Below, piece after piece: positions 34,202-46,978 of a stretch of DNA of 64,000 nucleotides. The notes under the pieces were generated by a model, which made no database searches, had not been told where the DNA came from, and worked only from the letters and a program-made list of their open reading frames with translations. The first letter of the stretch is position 1, and the number at the start of each line of letters is the position of its first letter. The DNA lies in the NCBI RefSeq assembly GCF_018991925.1, contig NW_024737068.1, positions 1,369,239-1,433,238 of the forward strand, in the 5' to 3' direction. This DNA is from Homarus americanus (Eukaryota; Arthropoda; Malacostraca; Decapoda; Nephropidae). Position numbers and translations under genes: made by a program.

Positions 34202-35131
34202 ATGATGAATATGTACACGTGTGTGGAGAGTGTTAGGAGAGCAGTGTGCTTTGTGCTGGTGCCACCACCCGCTCTCCTACTACTGCTAGTCTCCTCAGTA
34301 GTCCAGCTCGGCGTTCCTACAATATCGCCGTTCCTCTTGCCTCGTAACACCGTTAAACTGTTGGAGTTTGAAACTATACTCTGCCACACCCCAAATAATC
34401 ATCTGTTATTTACAGTAAAGTTTAATATGACGGAATTTAATAGAACAGAGTGTTCGGTCTTCAAGCATTATTCAGTGAACGTTAGGGAGTCACTGGGCAG
34501 GAACCCTGAGTTACGGGACTCCTCAGGCCGACAGTGGTACAATTTGAGTTACACCAAAGATGTAAAAACACTCAGGATTTACATAACAGGCAAAACGACT
34601 CTTCATACGTCGTGGAGGAGGGCGCCGCTGGAGGAGTGTAGCCGGAATACTCTAATCTTCAGGTTCCCTCACCCAGAAACTAATCTGGCTAGATATTCCA
34701 AAAACAAGACTTTCTCAACCTCGACAAAGAGGAACAAACCCCCCTATAATGGTTTAGATCTTTATAGAGATCTCATGAAGGAAATAATGAAGAACAAGCA
34801 CCCAGAGCATCACTTCCCGACCAGTGTTGTGTTCCCTTATGCCTTGGGCAGCATCTTCGGGTTCGCGGTTTACGTGCGCTGTTGTTTATATAGTCATAAA
34901 AGTAAGGTGGTGGAGCGTGTGAGGACTGTCACTATCACCAGGAGGATACCCATACTAGATTCTGGCAGCAGCTCGCCTTCACACACCGATCACCAACAGT
35001 ACCACCATCCCCATCAACAGTGTCACCATCAACAAGACTTACCACCATCCTATGATGATATCTGTCTTGAGGAACTACCGCCATCCTTCTCCGAGGTTCA
35101 GGCTGCACAATGTGACAATAGTTCATTACGA
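34202..35131 (+). CDS. Unrecognised single-pass membrane protein with PPxY tail, exon 1
   Basis: 310 codons from the first ATG, with nearby alternative Met at codons 2 and 4. Residues 16-37 are hydrophobic (LVPPPALLLLLVSSVVQLG) and should act as signal peptide. The ectodomain, about 40-205, has N-glycosylation sequons at N75, N80, N114 and N168 and Cys at 61, 84 and 146. A membrane span lies at about 207-230 (YALGSIFGFAVYVRCCLY), followed by SHKSK as stop-transfer. The tail is rich in Ser/His/Gln and carries LPPSYDD (about 280-286) and LPPSF (about 292-296). PPxY is the ligand of NEDD4-family WW domains. A gtgagt donor after Arg310 fits a second exon; read-through would add only 14 residues. 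The family was not recognised. Confidence 0.75.
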
Positions 35132-36232
35132 GTGAGTACCAAGCGCTGGTCTTTTATTGTACACTGGGGTTGTTGAGTCGGCGTCCAACCTTCATTACCG
35201 ATCAGCTATAATCCTACTTCAGGTTCCTTACTGTTTCTGCTATCCAATTTGATAAGGTGCTTAACCAACAAAAGCTACATCGCCCACATATTGATTCTAG
35301 TTAGTTAGGTAGGTTAGGGGAAGGGGTAAGCCGATACCTGCTTCAGCAAATATGTGGGTTTGAGATGGACTTCTCTACAAGGCGCTGTGAATCTTGTATT
35401 GACGGACCTTACCATACTGCTATCTTTAATACTGTACCCCCCTCCCCCTAAAAAACCGAATAGATGTCGTAAGAAAATTCATGACCTATTTGGCAGGAGT
35501 GTCAGAATCATTTTAACTTGTTTATCGATTTATTTTATTATAATACTTCAGTCACCTCTCTCCTCAGTTATCTTGTCTTGGTTTATGGATGTTTCAGTAA
35601 GTCTCCGTACATATCTAGGTTACTCACGCTGTTAGTGATTACTGTAAACGCCTTTTATTATATTATGGATGTTATACAAATGGCCCAGCAGAGTTGTGAG
35701 TCGGTTGCTTCGGGCTTATACAGAACACAGTTTGTTCTTGATTAGACTGCACTATTTTCTGGCATATTCAATAAGGTATGTAGTATATACAGTCTCGCCC
35801 AACCAGCTACAGTACTTGGAACTACCCCCATGTGCCAGCCGCAACGTGAAGCCGAAACAAATGAGTTTATAATATTGATGCATCAGAGACAAGTTAATTT
35901 TTTAACCATCAGATGGCGCACCGTGGTGTTTATGGAGAGATACAGGGATGGTGGACCATGACGTAACGTGACATAAAGTGAAACAGCCGATAATACTGTC
36001 AGATAACTGTATGACTTTCCCTGGATAACAATTGATTATTCTGTAGTCGGCAGCACCCAGGATTAGTTCACTGACACATGGTAGTGTTACTGTGGGGGTG
36101 AGCTCTAGGAAACAAGAAAACTTTGGGCAGTATAGTAACTGTTGCTTTAAATCTTCACCAGTACTACCTATAATAGCCTGTCTGTCTGTCCATTTGTCTT
36201 GTATAACATAATACCTGTGTATTATTTTCCAG
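35132..36232 (+). other. Intron of the membrane-protein gene
   Basis: GT (gtgagtacc) to AG (gtattattttccag). Holds no recognisable gene. A TTAGG-like tag (ttagttaggtaggttagg) lies near 35,300. Confidence 0.55.
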
Positions 36233-36265
36233 ATACCTGATGAAGAGCGGGGCCAGCAACAGTAA
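36233..36265 (+). CDS. Membrane-protein gene, exon 2 (C-terminus)
   Basis: After acceptor attattttccag the phase-0 frame reads IPDEERGQQQ and stops at TAA, giving a 320-aa protein. Supported by good splice sites and matching phase only, with no homology. AATAAA at 36,690 could end the transcript. Confidence 0.5.
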   Translation: MPDEERGQQQ

Positions 36266-37560
36266 GGAATACAAGACGGGTCCAACGTGAGGAGACTGTG
36301 AGGGTGTTCGCTGCTACAAGTGATGCAATACAACAATTGACAATACCTGAGTGAAACACATGTTATGTACACACATGTCTTTCACGGTGTACTTCTGAAC
36401 CCAGTAAAATATTGAAGACACAAAGTGGTGGCGATGTAATTGTGCTTCAGTTTTCAAGTCTCCCGTATACAGTGACTCGTTTTCTGTCGTGCGTTATTCT
36501 CCCTGGCAAGGCAGACTCTTCTAATTAACTTCAAATACTTTCATCTATAGAATTTACACACACATTATATTTGTTACTGTATCCTTAATAATTACAATAG
36601 GATACATGATTTCGGATTTACTATTGTCAGTAATTTCTTCCTGTTATTAACTTATTACATGTATTAAATGATTTAAGAACAAGATGCACAATAAATCAGA
36701 CTTGATTATCTATATGTATCTTGCCAACTACTAAGATAGTTTTCCAATATTTATCTACACTCGTGCCGACTTAACACTCTTTAGACTCAATTTATATCTT
36801 TGAATAGTAATCTAAATATATATGAATTGTTACGTATGTGAAACTACCTTTTAAGAAATACATTATATATGATAGCGTAATGTTGTCGATCGTCTGTAAG
36901 TGTGTTATGTTGAGGTAGAAACAGGTGAGAACCTTGTGTTTGGATACAGTTCACACATGTCTGAATATAAACAATATAATGATTGTTAATTTCTTTGTTC
37001 TTCCTAATTGACATTGTTCCTCAAGCCATAATGCAGGAGTTGGAATTAAAGACACAATCTGCCTTCATTTATTGATAATTGTTGCGCTAACTATAGGTGA
37101 TGTTGGCTTATGTGAAACAACACGATTACACCAGATGTTTACTTTCATGACATAATCCTGAAGTGGAATTTTGGTTAAAATTTGCTAAAGTAAAACGGAA
37201 TTCTATCTTGATTTAAATCGAAAGATAGAGCAAAAAAATAAATAAAAATACGCTTAACTCAATAATGTTTTTGGCGCAAATGAATTTTTATCGAGTTAAT
37301 TGGAAGGTTCCAAGCTCACAGCTGAAGGCATATTGTTGACTTTATACTCGCATGGTTATGTTCCGCCAATCAGTGGAACTTCAGTAGTTTTCTTAGTTTA
37401 ACAAATTTATTGACATGGCTTAGAGTACAGTTTGCGTATTCTGAGTAATTCAGTCAGGTCTTGACACTAAGGGTGGTATCACTTCTCACTACCACGCAGG
37501 ACAGAGGTTCATACACAAAGAAATACATCATATTCATTAACACCGGGGTCGCGTGGTACA
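36266..37560. other. 3' UTR candidate and intergenic sequence
   Basis: AATAAA at 36,690-36,695. The rest is AT-rich and no gene is seen. Confidence 0.5.
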
Positions 37561-37574
37561 CCTGCGCATGCCCA

Positions 37575-37785
37575 AACCGCCAAGCTTTTGAGGTTGAATT
37601 GGTCAGTCGCAAGATGTTTACCGTGTGTGTTGGATGTGTGTCAAAGTGGCCAACCAACTTTTTATTAACGAATCCGCTGCCATCGACATTTCCAGGCCCA
37701 TGGTGTTCTTTCTGCAAAGGTCGTCAAAGTGTCATAGTGAGGTGTAGACTTAATAACGTGAAGATAAACACGTTTGATTTTGCAC
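37575..37785 (+). repeat. Dispersed repeat, copy 1
   Basis: Shares ordered blocks with 40,720-40,915: gtcagtcgcaa(g/a)atg, ttaac(g/t)aa, then gacatttccaggcccatggt against gtcatttccatagcctatgg, then ttctgcaaa/tttgcaaac and aaagtg, in the same order and spacing. The open frame at 37,461-37,943 crosses it and is probably not a gene. Confidence 0.55.
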
Positions 37786-37847
37786 GAAGACGCAAAATTT
37801 CAAAGAAAAAAAATTCTCGTTGTGGCTTCATAGTTTCTGCATATAGG

Positions 37848-38335
37848 GAGGGTTCAAGGAATTACCCAAAAGTACCCAAAAGTACATTAAATCAGGGTAA
37901 AATCTTAACGAATATCTGTTATACATACACAAAACATGTCTAATAATATTTTTAGTGTAATTTTGAAAAAAGTAATTTGTAAGATGAAATAATAAACAGT
38001 GAAAAACTATCAGTATTGGCGAACGCTAAATTCCAAAGAGTTCGTGAACAAGGGATAACTCAGATCCATCGTGACGCACTCCGCTAACCTAACCTAACGC
38101 AAAGTAAATCCTACGGCTATGTTAAATACCCCAAAGTAACAGAAACATCGGTAATTATATCTCCATTTTGGATAGGTGACTTTGGAATTTAGCGGTTTTC
38201 GCTGTTTATTATTTCGACTACATTTCAATGAAAACATTATTAATCAGGTTTTATTGATGTAAAACATATATTCGTTAAGATTTTACCCTGATTTAATATA
38301 CTTTTGGGTAATTCGTTGGACCGTATAGGGACGCT
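37848..38335. repeat. About 490-bp foldback element
   Basis: The left arm, about 37,848-38,042, is the inverted copy of the right arm, about 38,172-38,335. Matched blocks include atcagggtaaaatcttaacg against cgttaagattttaccctgat, aataataaacag against ctgtttattatt, and gctaaattccaaag against ctttggaatttagc. The centre holds gctaacctaacctaacg. No transposase is inside, so it is MITE-like. Confidence 0.8.
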
Positions 38336-40719
38336 TGATTGAACAAATTACACATCAGCGTGAACAAACGTGTTTTATAATACGTTTATCAGAAAACACT
38401 ACTATGCGCTACCCGGCCGCTAACATCCTCCCACAAGTGATAATCAAGGTAAGGTCAAGTTAGGGTTTCTTTCTTTTTTTCTGTAGTTATACTCAACCGA
38501 ATCTTTACTGGGTATTATTTTACTGTTTATTTATTTTGTTTGTTTTTCATTTTAGCAATTTTGTAGTGTTGTTATTGAAGGTCTGCATCTTTAAACTCCT
38601 TCCTTAAATTATACGTTCCTTACTCATCACTCTTATACATTACAAAATAATAAAAAATCAAATAATAAAAATAGCAATGAATGTGAAATCGTTGTATTTA
38701 TGTGAACGAATTCCGGTTATGAAAATTGTTAATAACCGTCTCAAAACGCATGTCGATATTGTTGTTGTTATAATTGTTGTTCACTTTTTATCTTTAAAAC
38801 TGGTTAAATAAACACTATCAATTTCAAATCCTGTGCCATCTGTGTCCATTTTAATAAGTAATGGATGACTATTCCTTGGTCAAGTTTACCTACACTCTCG
38901 GCACACGGGAAACATTACTCCCATCGCCTTCATGCATTGTTTGTAGTCATGCTGAACTGTTTACTTGCATCTCTTATAAACATACTTATCCAATTGTAAT
39001 CCTGCGTGACAACTTTAATGAATAAATATTATGATTATTATTATGATTATTGGTATCTCAAGTTTCCATGGTTTACGTATGCCTTTTGATGTTTGAAATG
39101 GTGTTTTGTATAATCTAAAACAGCGTTCATCCTAAGTCTTTGTTAATATGTGTTATATGTAGAAGTCTGTTGAATAGGTCAGGGCGAACCGTCACAAAGT
39201 TTTACGTATGTTATACACCACTAGAGTGTGTTAGTGTTAGTGTTTCAGGAGTATATCTCTTGTCATCGAGACATAAACCGTCTTAAATTTTTTCTTCATA
39301 ATTATCATGTCTCCTTGTCAGGTGTTGTTTGTTTAGACAGCAGTTCTCACAGAAATTATTTTCACATTAATTTTCTGAAATAAGTGACCCCCCCCCCCCC
39401 AAATCGCAGCTTTTGTCTGTCCATTATTTTGTGGCAATGTTAAATTTACTAAGACGATTTTGCGCCGCATATTGAATCACAATTAAGTAACACCGTACAG
39501 CTACTCCCCTTAGTTAATTGTCACACACTTATGGACCTCCTCTCTGTTGTTATTATTGCATTACTTAAACACTATGTTCTGATCAGATAAACTTGCATTA
39601 GAAGTTTTATTGCATGTATGTGTATGCAACTATGCCACATGTGGAGGGGGGGGGGGAGAGAGCGGCGACCTTCCCAGCTGCCGTCCAACCGTCAGTAGCC
39701 ATTACATAATAAGGTTTCATGTTAGTATGGAAGTGAAGGAACCACAACTTGGAGATATAACTTTATTTCTAAATGAACACACAATATGGGTTACGGACAC
39801 AGTACTATCTGTCCACTGTAAATAATGCGTCACCTGTTCTCTCCCAATATGACTGTCCCAATAGGGTTTCAAATATTAGCTGTGTATTAATAAATCACAA
39901 AGCCAGCACTCAAATACAGCAATGTTATGACACAATATTAGTTTATATGAAGTATTATATAACTTACAATTTTGTCAATATCCAGTCGATCCTCTGCCTC
40001 AATGAGCATGCTACACAGCCGGGAGGAACAAAGTCGACAAGATGTAAGCAAATAATTAAGGTCTCTGTCGTAACCGTTCCCACACCTTCATGCATTTCCT
40101 CTCTATACACTGCCTGGTTTTCTATTCTACTCCCTAATCTTTCTTCATGAGTCCCCAAAAGTTTTCAGTGGGAGGACCAGTCACTTCATTTCTCGTCATT
40201 TCTATTCCCGTTACTACTCTGTTGGTGTGGGTGGGAGAACGCTCGTGAACCTGATTGGGAGGGAGGTGGTTCTGGGATTATGTATACACGCATAGACGGT
40301 AATAGGAAGGTGGTCTAGAGTATAATGTATTCCGGTACAGATTACTATAAACCCATACATTAATTATCTCTCGCTATCAGTATATAGGCAAGCAAAGGCC
40401 CTAAACTGACACCCTCCAGTACACTGCTCTATCGAACTTGTACAGTATATAACAAACATTAATTGTTGTGTACAGTATTTCCTACATAAAAGAAAATGAA
40501 CAAATGACATTGTTAAATGACTTGTGTAAATGGTTAAGATTCGAAACAGGACCACCACGGAACTGTATGCTGTATAGAGATACAGCCAAGAAATAAATAC
40601 TAATACTTTACAGCATTTTTATAGCAAATTTATATTCTTACAGATAACTTTACTATTAAATTTCATGTAAAGTACAATCAGCCAATAAGCGGAAATCTCG
40701 GAGTCGCGTGATATTAAGA
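38336..40719. other. Intergenic, nothing recognised
   Basis: AT-rich, with a poly-C run at 39,389-39,399 and a poly-G run at 39,644-39,655. No coding sequence was recognised. Confidence 0.5.
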
Positions 40720-40940
40720 GACGGAGTTTGTCAGTCGCAAAATGGCGTGCGTTTCTGTGTGAAGGGCGCTGATATTTTTCAGTTACAAAACCACTCAGTA
40801 TTTATTTATATTTTTAACTAACGCTTCTGCAATTGTCATTTCCATAGCCTATGGTGTTTTGCAAACTTCAGTAAAGTGGTCCAGACTGCCATTATCGTGA
40901 AAATAAACTTTAAGTGAAATTGATAATTAAAAAAAAAAAA
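40720..40940 (+). repeat. Dispersed repeat, copy 2
   Basis: Diverged partner of the repeat at 37,575-37,785, in the same orientation. It ends in a poly-A run at 40,928-40,942, which may be a retroposon tail. Confidence 0.5.
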
Positions 40941-41400
40941 AAACTGGTAAATGATCAATTTGTGACGAAAACGGTTTAGAGTAAAGATTTTGTTTTCTTT
41001 ATATCCCGATATACAAATCAATAAACAGTAACGTTCCATAGTTGTCGTCTACCTTGACAACATTTTCTAAAATCATTAACATAGCTTGAAGTGCAAGATA
41101 TATGTTATACAGGATGTAACTAATGTTCGTCGTACTCTTACATCGACGAGCTGAAGAATATTTCAGAATGGGTCTTTTAGAATCAATGCAGAGGAACTGA
41201 TAAACACTCATGAGGGATCACGTGTGAGAATTGCTAATCTGTATGTACGTTTATGACATTCAGCTGATGTATATGGCCTTTTGAGGTACCCTGAGCTATA
41301 TATCTTGCCAATGATAAGACATTCAGGACTGTTATGTACAATATCCACTTAAGTCTAAACAACATTGAAGAAATAGTAAAGACTGCCTTACTATATAAAG
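40941..41400. other. 3' flank of GTPase gene 1
   Basis: AT-rich. No poly(A) hexamer close to the stop was identified with confidence. Confidence 0.4.
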
Positions 41401-44170
41401 TTATAATTTATGATACCCAAGTGAAGTATCTTCTCTCTGGGACAAAAGATCATCAATTAACAATTTAAATTTGTTATTCAGAGCAATGTTTACATGTTGG
41501 AGATAATGGTGTTTACTTATCTTGAGTTGTCCTGGACAATTTTCCCGTAGAATATCATCAATGATCTTGTTGGAGCAACGAAGTATATGTTCTGGGGGAA
41601 GGTGAACTGATGCCCGAGACTTCTTGTTAATGTCAGTAACATGTTCACTCGCATTACACCTACATTTTTTACATTTGTAAGTAATGGTACCTTTACCTGA
41701 CGAGAAGCTAGAAAAGGAGCTCGTTGGTTCTACTCTTTCTGTCTCATGATTTGTCCGACATTTAATACAGAAAAGAATTTCAGGATACTTCTTAGTTTCG
41801 TCTTTAGACTGAGAAAATTTCTTCGCCGGGTTATAAAAATGTCCAAGGCTGTCTATGGCCGCCATTCCTGCACCCAGAAGACCTCTTGAGGGAGCCAGTA
41901 AAAGAAGCTCGACCCATTGTTTAGAGAGGGAAGCATTTTCCTGACATACTTCATCTGCACAAGTTGTTAAGATGCTCTCTACACTAGACACGCCGGACTC
42001 TTGAGCACTTTTTAGGTGATGCAAAACTGAGGCAAACCCCCATACTTGTTCACAGCTCTCAAATGTTTCTTTAGTCATACATTTAGAATTCTGACAAGAA
42101 ATTATGAACTTCTTCAGTTCAGCTTTCAGATCACTCACAGCCGAGTCCATTACTGTTGTGGCATAAGCTGCATTTTGTGAGGCTTTAAAAGTATTAACAG
42201 AGAGAGGTGACAGCTCTCGCAAGATCATGTCACACTTCTTCCAGCTCTTGTTCCCAATCTTCCAGCACATCATGTCCAATTCGTCAATTTCTTGCCCTGG
42301 ATTTCTATTGAACATAGAATTATTGAATTTTAAGAAGGACTTGGATTCTATTCCATAGGACCTCATTGCCTCGACGACTGGAGGAACCTTCTGGTTGTCA
42401 ATAAATGTGATAAAAGGGATCAAGTGATGAGCAACTCGCTGGCCAAACTGTGTTGACAAATAGTCCATAAGGAGGCGTTCTGAAGAGGTAAGACGCACTT
42501 CATGAGCCCGAGCTACAAAACCAACAGCATGGATATCAAGACCGTTTGAGGCAGCATTTCCGATGAAGGTTTTAAGTAAGTGAACCTGATCATCCACTTG
42601 TGGCCCCGAGGAGTCGTGTAAACCTGGAGTATCAATGATAGTTATAGGAGTCTCACTTTCCATGAAGCAAAATGTATATGCAGTAATAGATGTTGTACGG
42701 AAGTATGCATCCTTTGAATTTGGCTCTACATAAACCAAGTCATCAGATGGACTTTTGGCATTTTTGATGCAGCTGGCAATGAAGTTGACAAGCGTGGTTT
42801 TCCCGCTACCAGAAGCTCCAACGAGGAAGATAACCTTTTCTTTCTCTTTGGAACTGACGACACCAAAATATTTCCTCGTCATACCACATATATCTGAGAG
42901 TGATTTAATTGGTTGAAGGATTCTAGACTCATTGTCGAGATGTTTACTTGAAGTTGGTCTGGTGGCTGTGGTGTGTGACTGTGCATAATCGTCCAGTTTT
43001 CTTTTATTTGTCACTAGTCTGGAAACTGTGGAATATTCTTCTACTTTACCAGAATTTTGTCGTTTATCTATATGTATATGTGAAGTTGTCTGTAAGTTTT
43101 TATTGTTATTCTGAGAGTTTGGGCTACTGGTCTCTGGCAAATCGCCAACTGTATTTTCACTCATGGGTTCTCGCAGACTTCTACAAGGATCTTTACCTAA
43201 TGAATATGGGTTGTTAATAGTATCAGGATATGAATGATCTTCAGCAGTTGACCAAGAGTACAGTTCTTGTACATCATCTGTGCGGTGGCTACTGGCTGAG
43301 GGTGTGTTACTCTGTGTCAGCTGAGGGTGTACAGAAGCCTGAGTTTGTTGTCCTAGTTCTGGAATCTTTGGAGAACTTCTGGAGCTAACGTTTGATTGCT
43401 TTATATTTGTTTGTTGACTAACATCTTCATCAGCCTTAAATCTTGAGTTTTGAAGTTCCAAGTTCTGATTTCCGACAGTAATTGTAGCAGCATTTACCGC
43501 TTTTTCTGTCACTTTAACACCAGCTCCTAATGGGTCACCTGTAGCCATTATAATGGGTTTCATGAGACGTACAGAGTAAGGGGTGTCAGAAACCTTGGAA
43601 TTCTTAAGTATATGGCAGAAGTCGTCTCCACTTTTCTTGGCTGATGTCTTGGTAACTGGGGAAACTGTATCATTATCACTGCTATACACATGTGCCTGTT
43701 TAAAATTTGTCGCCGTTTTTGGGGGGACAACAAACTTAGAATTTTTAAATAATACATTTAAAAGAGAAGTCTCCATTCTAGCTATATCATCATCCTCTAT
43801 ATGCTCTGAGAAAAACATCAACATGTGAGCATTGTATTTACGGCTAACTGAACTCACAGTATGTTTAAAACAGTCTGGGATAATGTTTCTACCTTCCTCC
43901 TCGAGGACTTTACTTCCCTGAACAAGAAGAATGTTCTTACAATCTAGTATGCCTATGTCTTTTACCCAACGTCTGTCTTGATGTGCTTCATCTTGTTTTA
44001 AATCACTTAAGTCCTTTCCATGCCAGGTTCTTAGAGTGTAGAAGATACGTTTTTGAGTTTCAACCTTCAGTATACTGTCATGGCGGTAGAACTCTTTGGC
44101 TGAGGCGCAGTAAATCCACCCAGGGAACACCTCCTTCACTTGTACATCGATTTCTTCCAGGTCTTCGTGG
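41401..44170 (-). CDS. Family GTPase, long form 1 (large 3' exon, 5' incomplete)
   Basis: About 920 codons, open from the acceptor tattctttttag/C to TAA. In order: an N-terminal domain with VFPGWIY, RRWV, LLVQGSKVLEEEG and VSSVSRKYNAHMLMFF; a Ser/Thr/Asn-rich disordered linker; a P-loop GVVSSK..VIFLVGASGSGKTTL at about residue 440; TTSITAYTFC (switch-like); DTPGLHDSSG (G3); LTSSERLLMDYLSTQFG; ITFIDNQKVPPVVEAM where NKxD would be expected; KFNNSMF; helical region; then CIKC...ITYKCKKCRCNASEH, a likely zinc site. There is no signal peptide or membrane span, so it is probably cytosolic. The GTG at 44,139 is not a real start: the frame continues to the splice site. The 5' exon was not found. Function unknown. 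Confidence 0.85.
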
Positions 44171-44380
44171 CTAAAAAGAATAGATTAATTTAACATGCAA
44201 GTATGATAGACCTACACTACAAGATGTTTATCTTTCTAAGGCATAAGGGTCTTGGTCCTCAAAGGAAGGAGAAAAATGCACAATGTGTACAGAAAGGCCT
44301 ACACAACATGACGCCAGGATGCCATAGATTGATACTGTAGAGAGAGATTATCCCCGGGAGGGAGATTAAATCATGAGGGG
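44171..44380. other. Upstream intron or flank of GTPase gene 1
   Basis: Begins with the intron acceptor tract on the minus strand. No exon was recognised. Confidence 0.4.
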
Positions 44381-45362
44381 AGACTGGTTGATACCGACAC
44401 CTGGTTGACTAATATCTGGTTGATACCGACACCTGGTTGACTAACATCTGGTTGATACCGACACCTGGTTGACTAACATCTGGTTGATACCGACACCTGG
44501 TTGACTAACATCTGGTTGATACCGACACCAGGTTGACTAACATCTGGTTGATACCGACACCTGGTTGACTAACATCTGGTTGATACCGACACCTGGTTGA
44601 CTAACATCTGGTTGATACCGACACCTGGTTGACTAATATCTGGTTGGTACCGACACCTGGTTGACTAACATCTGGTTGATACCGACACCTGGTTGACTAA
44701 CATCTGGTTGATACCGACACCTGGTTGACTAATATCTGGTTGGTACCGACACCTGGTTGACTAACATCTGGTTGATACCGACACCTGGTTGACTAACATC
44801 TGGTTGATACCGACACCTGGTTGATACCGACACCTGGTTGACTAATCTGGTTGGTACCGACACCTGGTTGACTAACATCTGGTTGATACCGACACATCTG
44901 GTTGGTTGACTAACATCTGGTTGATACCGACACCTGGTTGACTAACATCTGGTTGATACCGACACCTGGTTGACTAATATCTGGTTGATACCGACACCTG
45001 GTTGACTAACATCTGGTTGATACCGACACCTGGTTGACTAACATCTGGTTGATACCGACACCTGGTTGACTAATATCTGGTTGATGACACCTGGACTAAC
45101 ATCTGGTTGGTACCGACACCTGGTTGACTAACATCTGGTTGATACCGACACCTGGTTGACTAATATCTGGTTGATACCGACACCTGGTTGACTAACATCT
45201 GGTTGGTACCGACACCTGGTTGACTAACATCTGGTTGATACCGACACCTGGTTGACTAATATCTGGTTGGTACCGACACCTGGTTGACTAACATCTGGTT
45301 GATACCGACACCTGGTTGAGACTAGCACCTGGTTGATACTGACACCTAGTTGACCAGCACCT
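44381..45362. repeat. 32-bp tandem repeat
   Basis: The unit is ctggttgactaacatctggt plus tgataccgacac, about 30 copies. aatatc and ggtacc variants are interspersed at semi-regular spacing, so there is some higher-order order. The last copies decay into tgaccagcacctgg. Confidence 0.95.
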
Positions 45363-46074
45363 GGTCGTGCTACTAACAGGCTTGATACTACAGGTACCTA
45401 GTTAATCATTATCCTTCCCTCTCTTTATATCAAATCTTTATCAACTTGTGAGGAAGTGATGTTGAAGAAGAGACCCAGAGAGACGTGAGTGTGGCAGGAA
45501 GCCGTTGTATAATACATAGATAAACCGAATACTTCCAACTTCAGATCATCGTGGTAGGAAAGTGTTGGGGTATATGCTTGTTCTTGTGACTCAAGGTATC
45601 TGTTATGTTCCCCATCCTCCTCGTAGCCCTAATATTGAAAGATGTTTTAGACGGTAACAGGAGAAAACGGCCCAAACCAGAACGGCCCCACTCAGACTGT
45701 CAACATGGCTGCTATCATGCTCAGTTTTGGTTAGGTTAGGTTAGAGTTAGGCTGTTTTGGTCACAGGGTGGGGCCGTTTTGGTTTGAGTGGGGCTGTTCC
45801 TCTATTTCAACATTTATTCTTTCCAAACTAATAATGGCTTCAGTCATTTCCCGAGGCATATTACATAACATGTATGTTACAATTACTTTATTGTAGTATA
45901 TTACAGGATGTGTTGTTCACTTCTGATATTATTCCTGGACCTTTATTCTTCATTCTCAATGAATCGACACATTTAGTCGTAGTTGTTCTCAGAAGTAAAC
46001 AAAATGAATGAAAATACATAATTATTAACAGTTTGGGTTATGCATTAACATCTGAACAATAAAATTACTCACTC

Positions 46075-46078
<4 letters not shown>
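45363..46078. other. Spacer without recognised gene
   Basis: AT-rich, with gttaggttaggttag at 45,728 and a weak repeated gtttggtcac/gtggggccgtttt motif around 45,665-45,795. Confidence 0.5.

Positions 46079-46170
<92 letters not shown>
46079..46170. repeat. (AT)n microsatellite
   Basis: About 92 bp of AT dinucleotide. One of two such tracts flanking the perfect inverted repeat at 46,252-46,304. Confidence 0.95.
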
Positions 46171-46173
<3 letters not shown>

Positions 46174-46251
46174 TGTGGGTGCACGTGATCCAGGTATATG
46201 CTGATAACCACAAGGAAACAAGAAAACACAGTTCCCAAGCGCTTTCGTGTA

Positions 46252-46304
46252 ATTCACATCTTCAGGGGTGAGTACACACTGTACTCACCCCTGAAGATGT
46301 GAAT
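46252..46304. repeat. Perfect 24-bp inverted repeat, 5-bp loop
   Basis: Arms 46,252-46,275 and 46,281-46,304 are exact reverse complements (core cttcaggggtgagtac against gtactcacccctgaag) around acact. The repeat sits between two (AT)n tracts. Confidence 0.95.
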
Positions 46305-46308
46305 AGGA

Positions 46309-46309
<1 letters not shown>

Positions 46310-46368
<59 letters not shown>
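46310..46368. repeat. (AT)n microsatellite
   Basis: About 59 bp of AT dinucleotide, followed by the atccacaatgaa flank also seen after the tract at 6,470-6,572. Confidence 0.95.
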
Positions 46369-46375
<7 letters not shown>

Positions 46376-46978
46376 CATTATCCACAATGAACACTGACAA
46401 TATAAGATGATTACTATCCTTAATATATACAAAGTTTTTATTAATTTTCTGAAACTGACATTCGTAATAATATGAAAATTAATAATGGTTAATACTGGTT
46501 TATTAGTAAAGTTTTCATACAAGAGACAACTGGTGCAAACTCTTAAAAAAAGTTATAATCAACTTTTATACATGCTAGTCTCGGGATTATTGTAGAGAAA
46601 ATGCTTAAGTGATTATGACTTAAGTCCCCCATCACTTTTCCTCAATAACTCGAGGAGCTATTAAGACACCTCATGTAATAAAACCAATGAAACAAAATCT
46701 CAAACTAAAACACATTAAAATACCCTTAATTAACCTCTATAATCTTGTGATATCTATATCTATAATTTGACATCTCCGATAATTTGATGTCTCCTATAAC
46801 ACTAATTTTAACATTGTTTTATAGACAATAAAAAAAAAAACGTTAGGAAATCCATGACCAAAAAAAAAAATACATCACATATCATTATCTACTGTGCTGG
46901 ATGGTAAATATAGGAATCATCTCTAAAAAATAACATTACAGTGAGACATAAAACATCCAGCATATTACTGTAATCCAA
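46369..46978. other. AT-rich spacer
   Basis: No gene is seen. Two poly-A runs lie at about 46,831-46,840 and 46,860-46,870. Confidence 0.5.

Noticed and set aside
34202..35131. Assignment of the PPxY membrane protein to Commissureless or Ndfip
   Set aside because: Comm lacks a signal peptide of this type, Ndfip has three membrane spans, and the ectodomain does not resemble either.
37461..37943. 160-codon open frame
   Set aside because: Covers a dispersed repeat and the arm of a foldback element; no domain is recognised.
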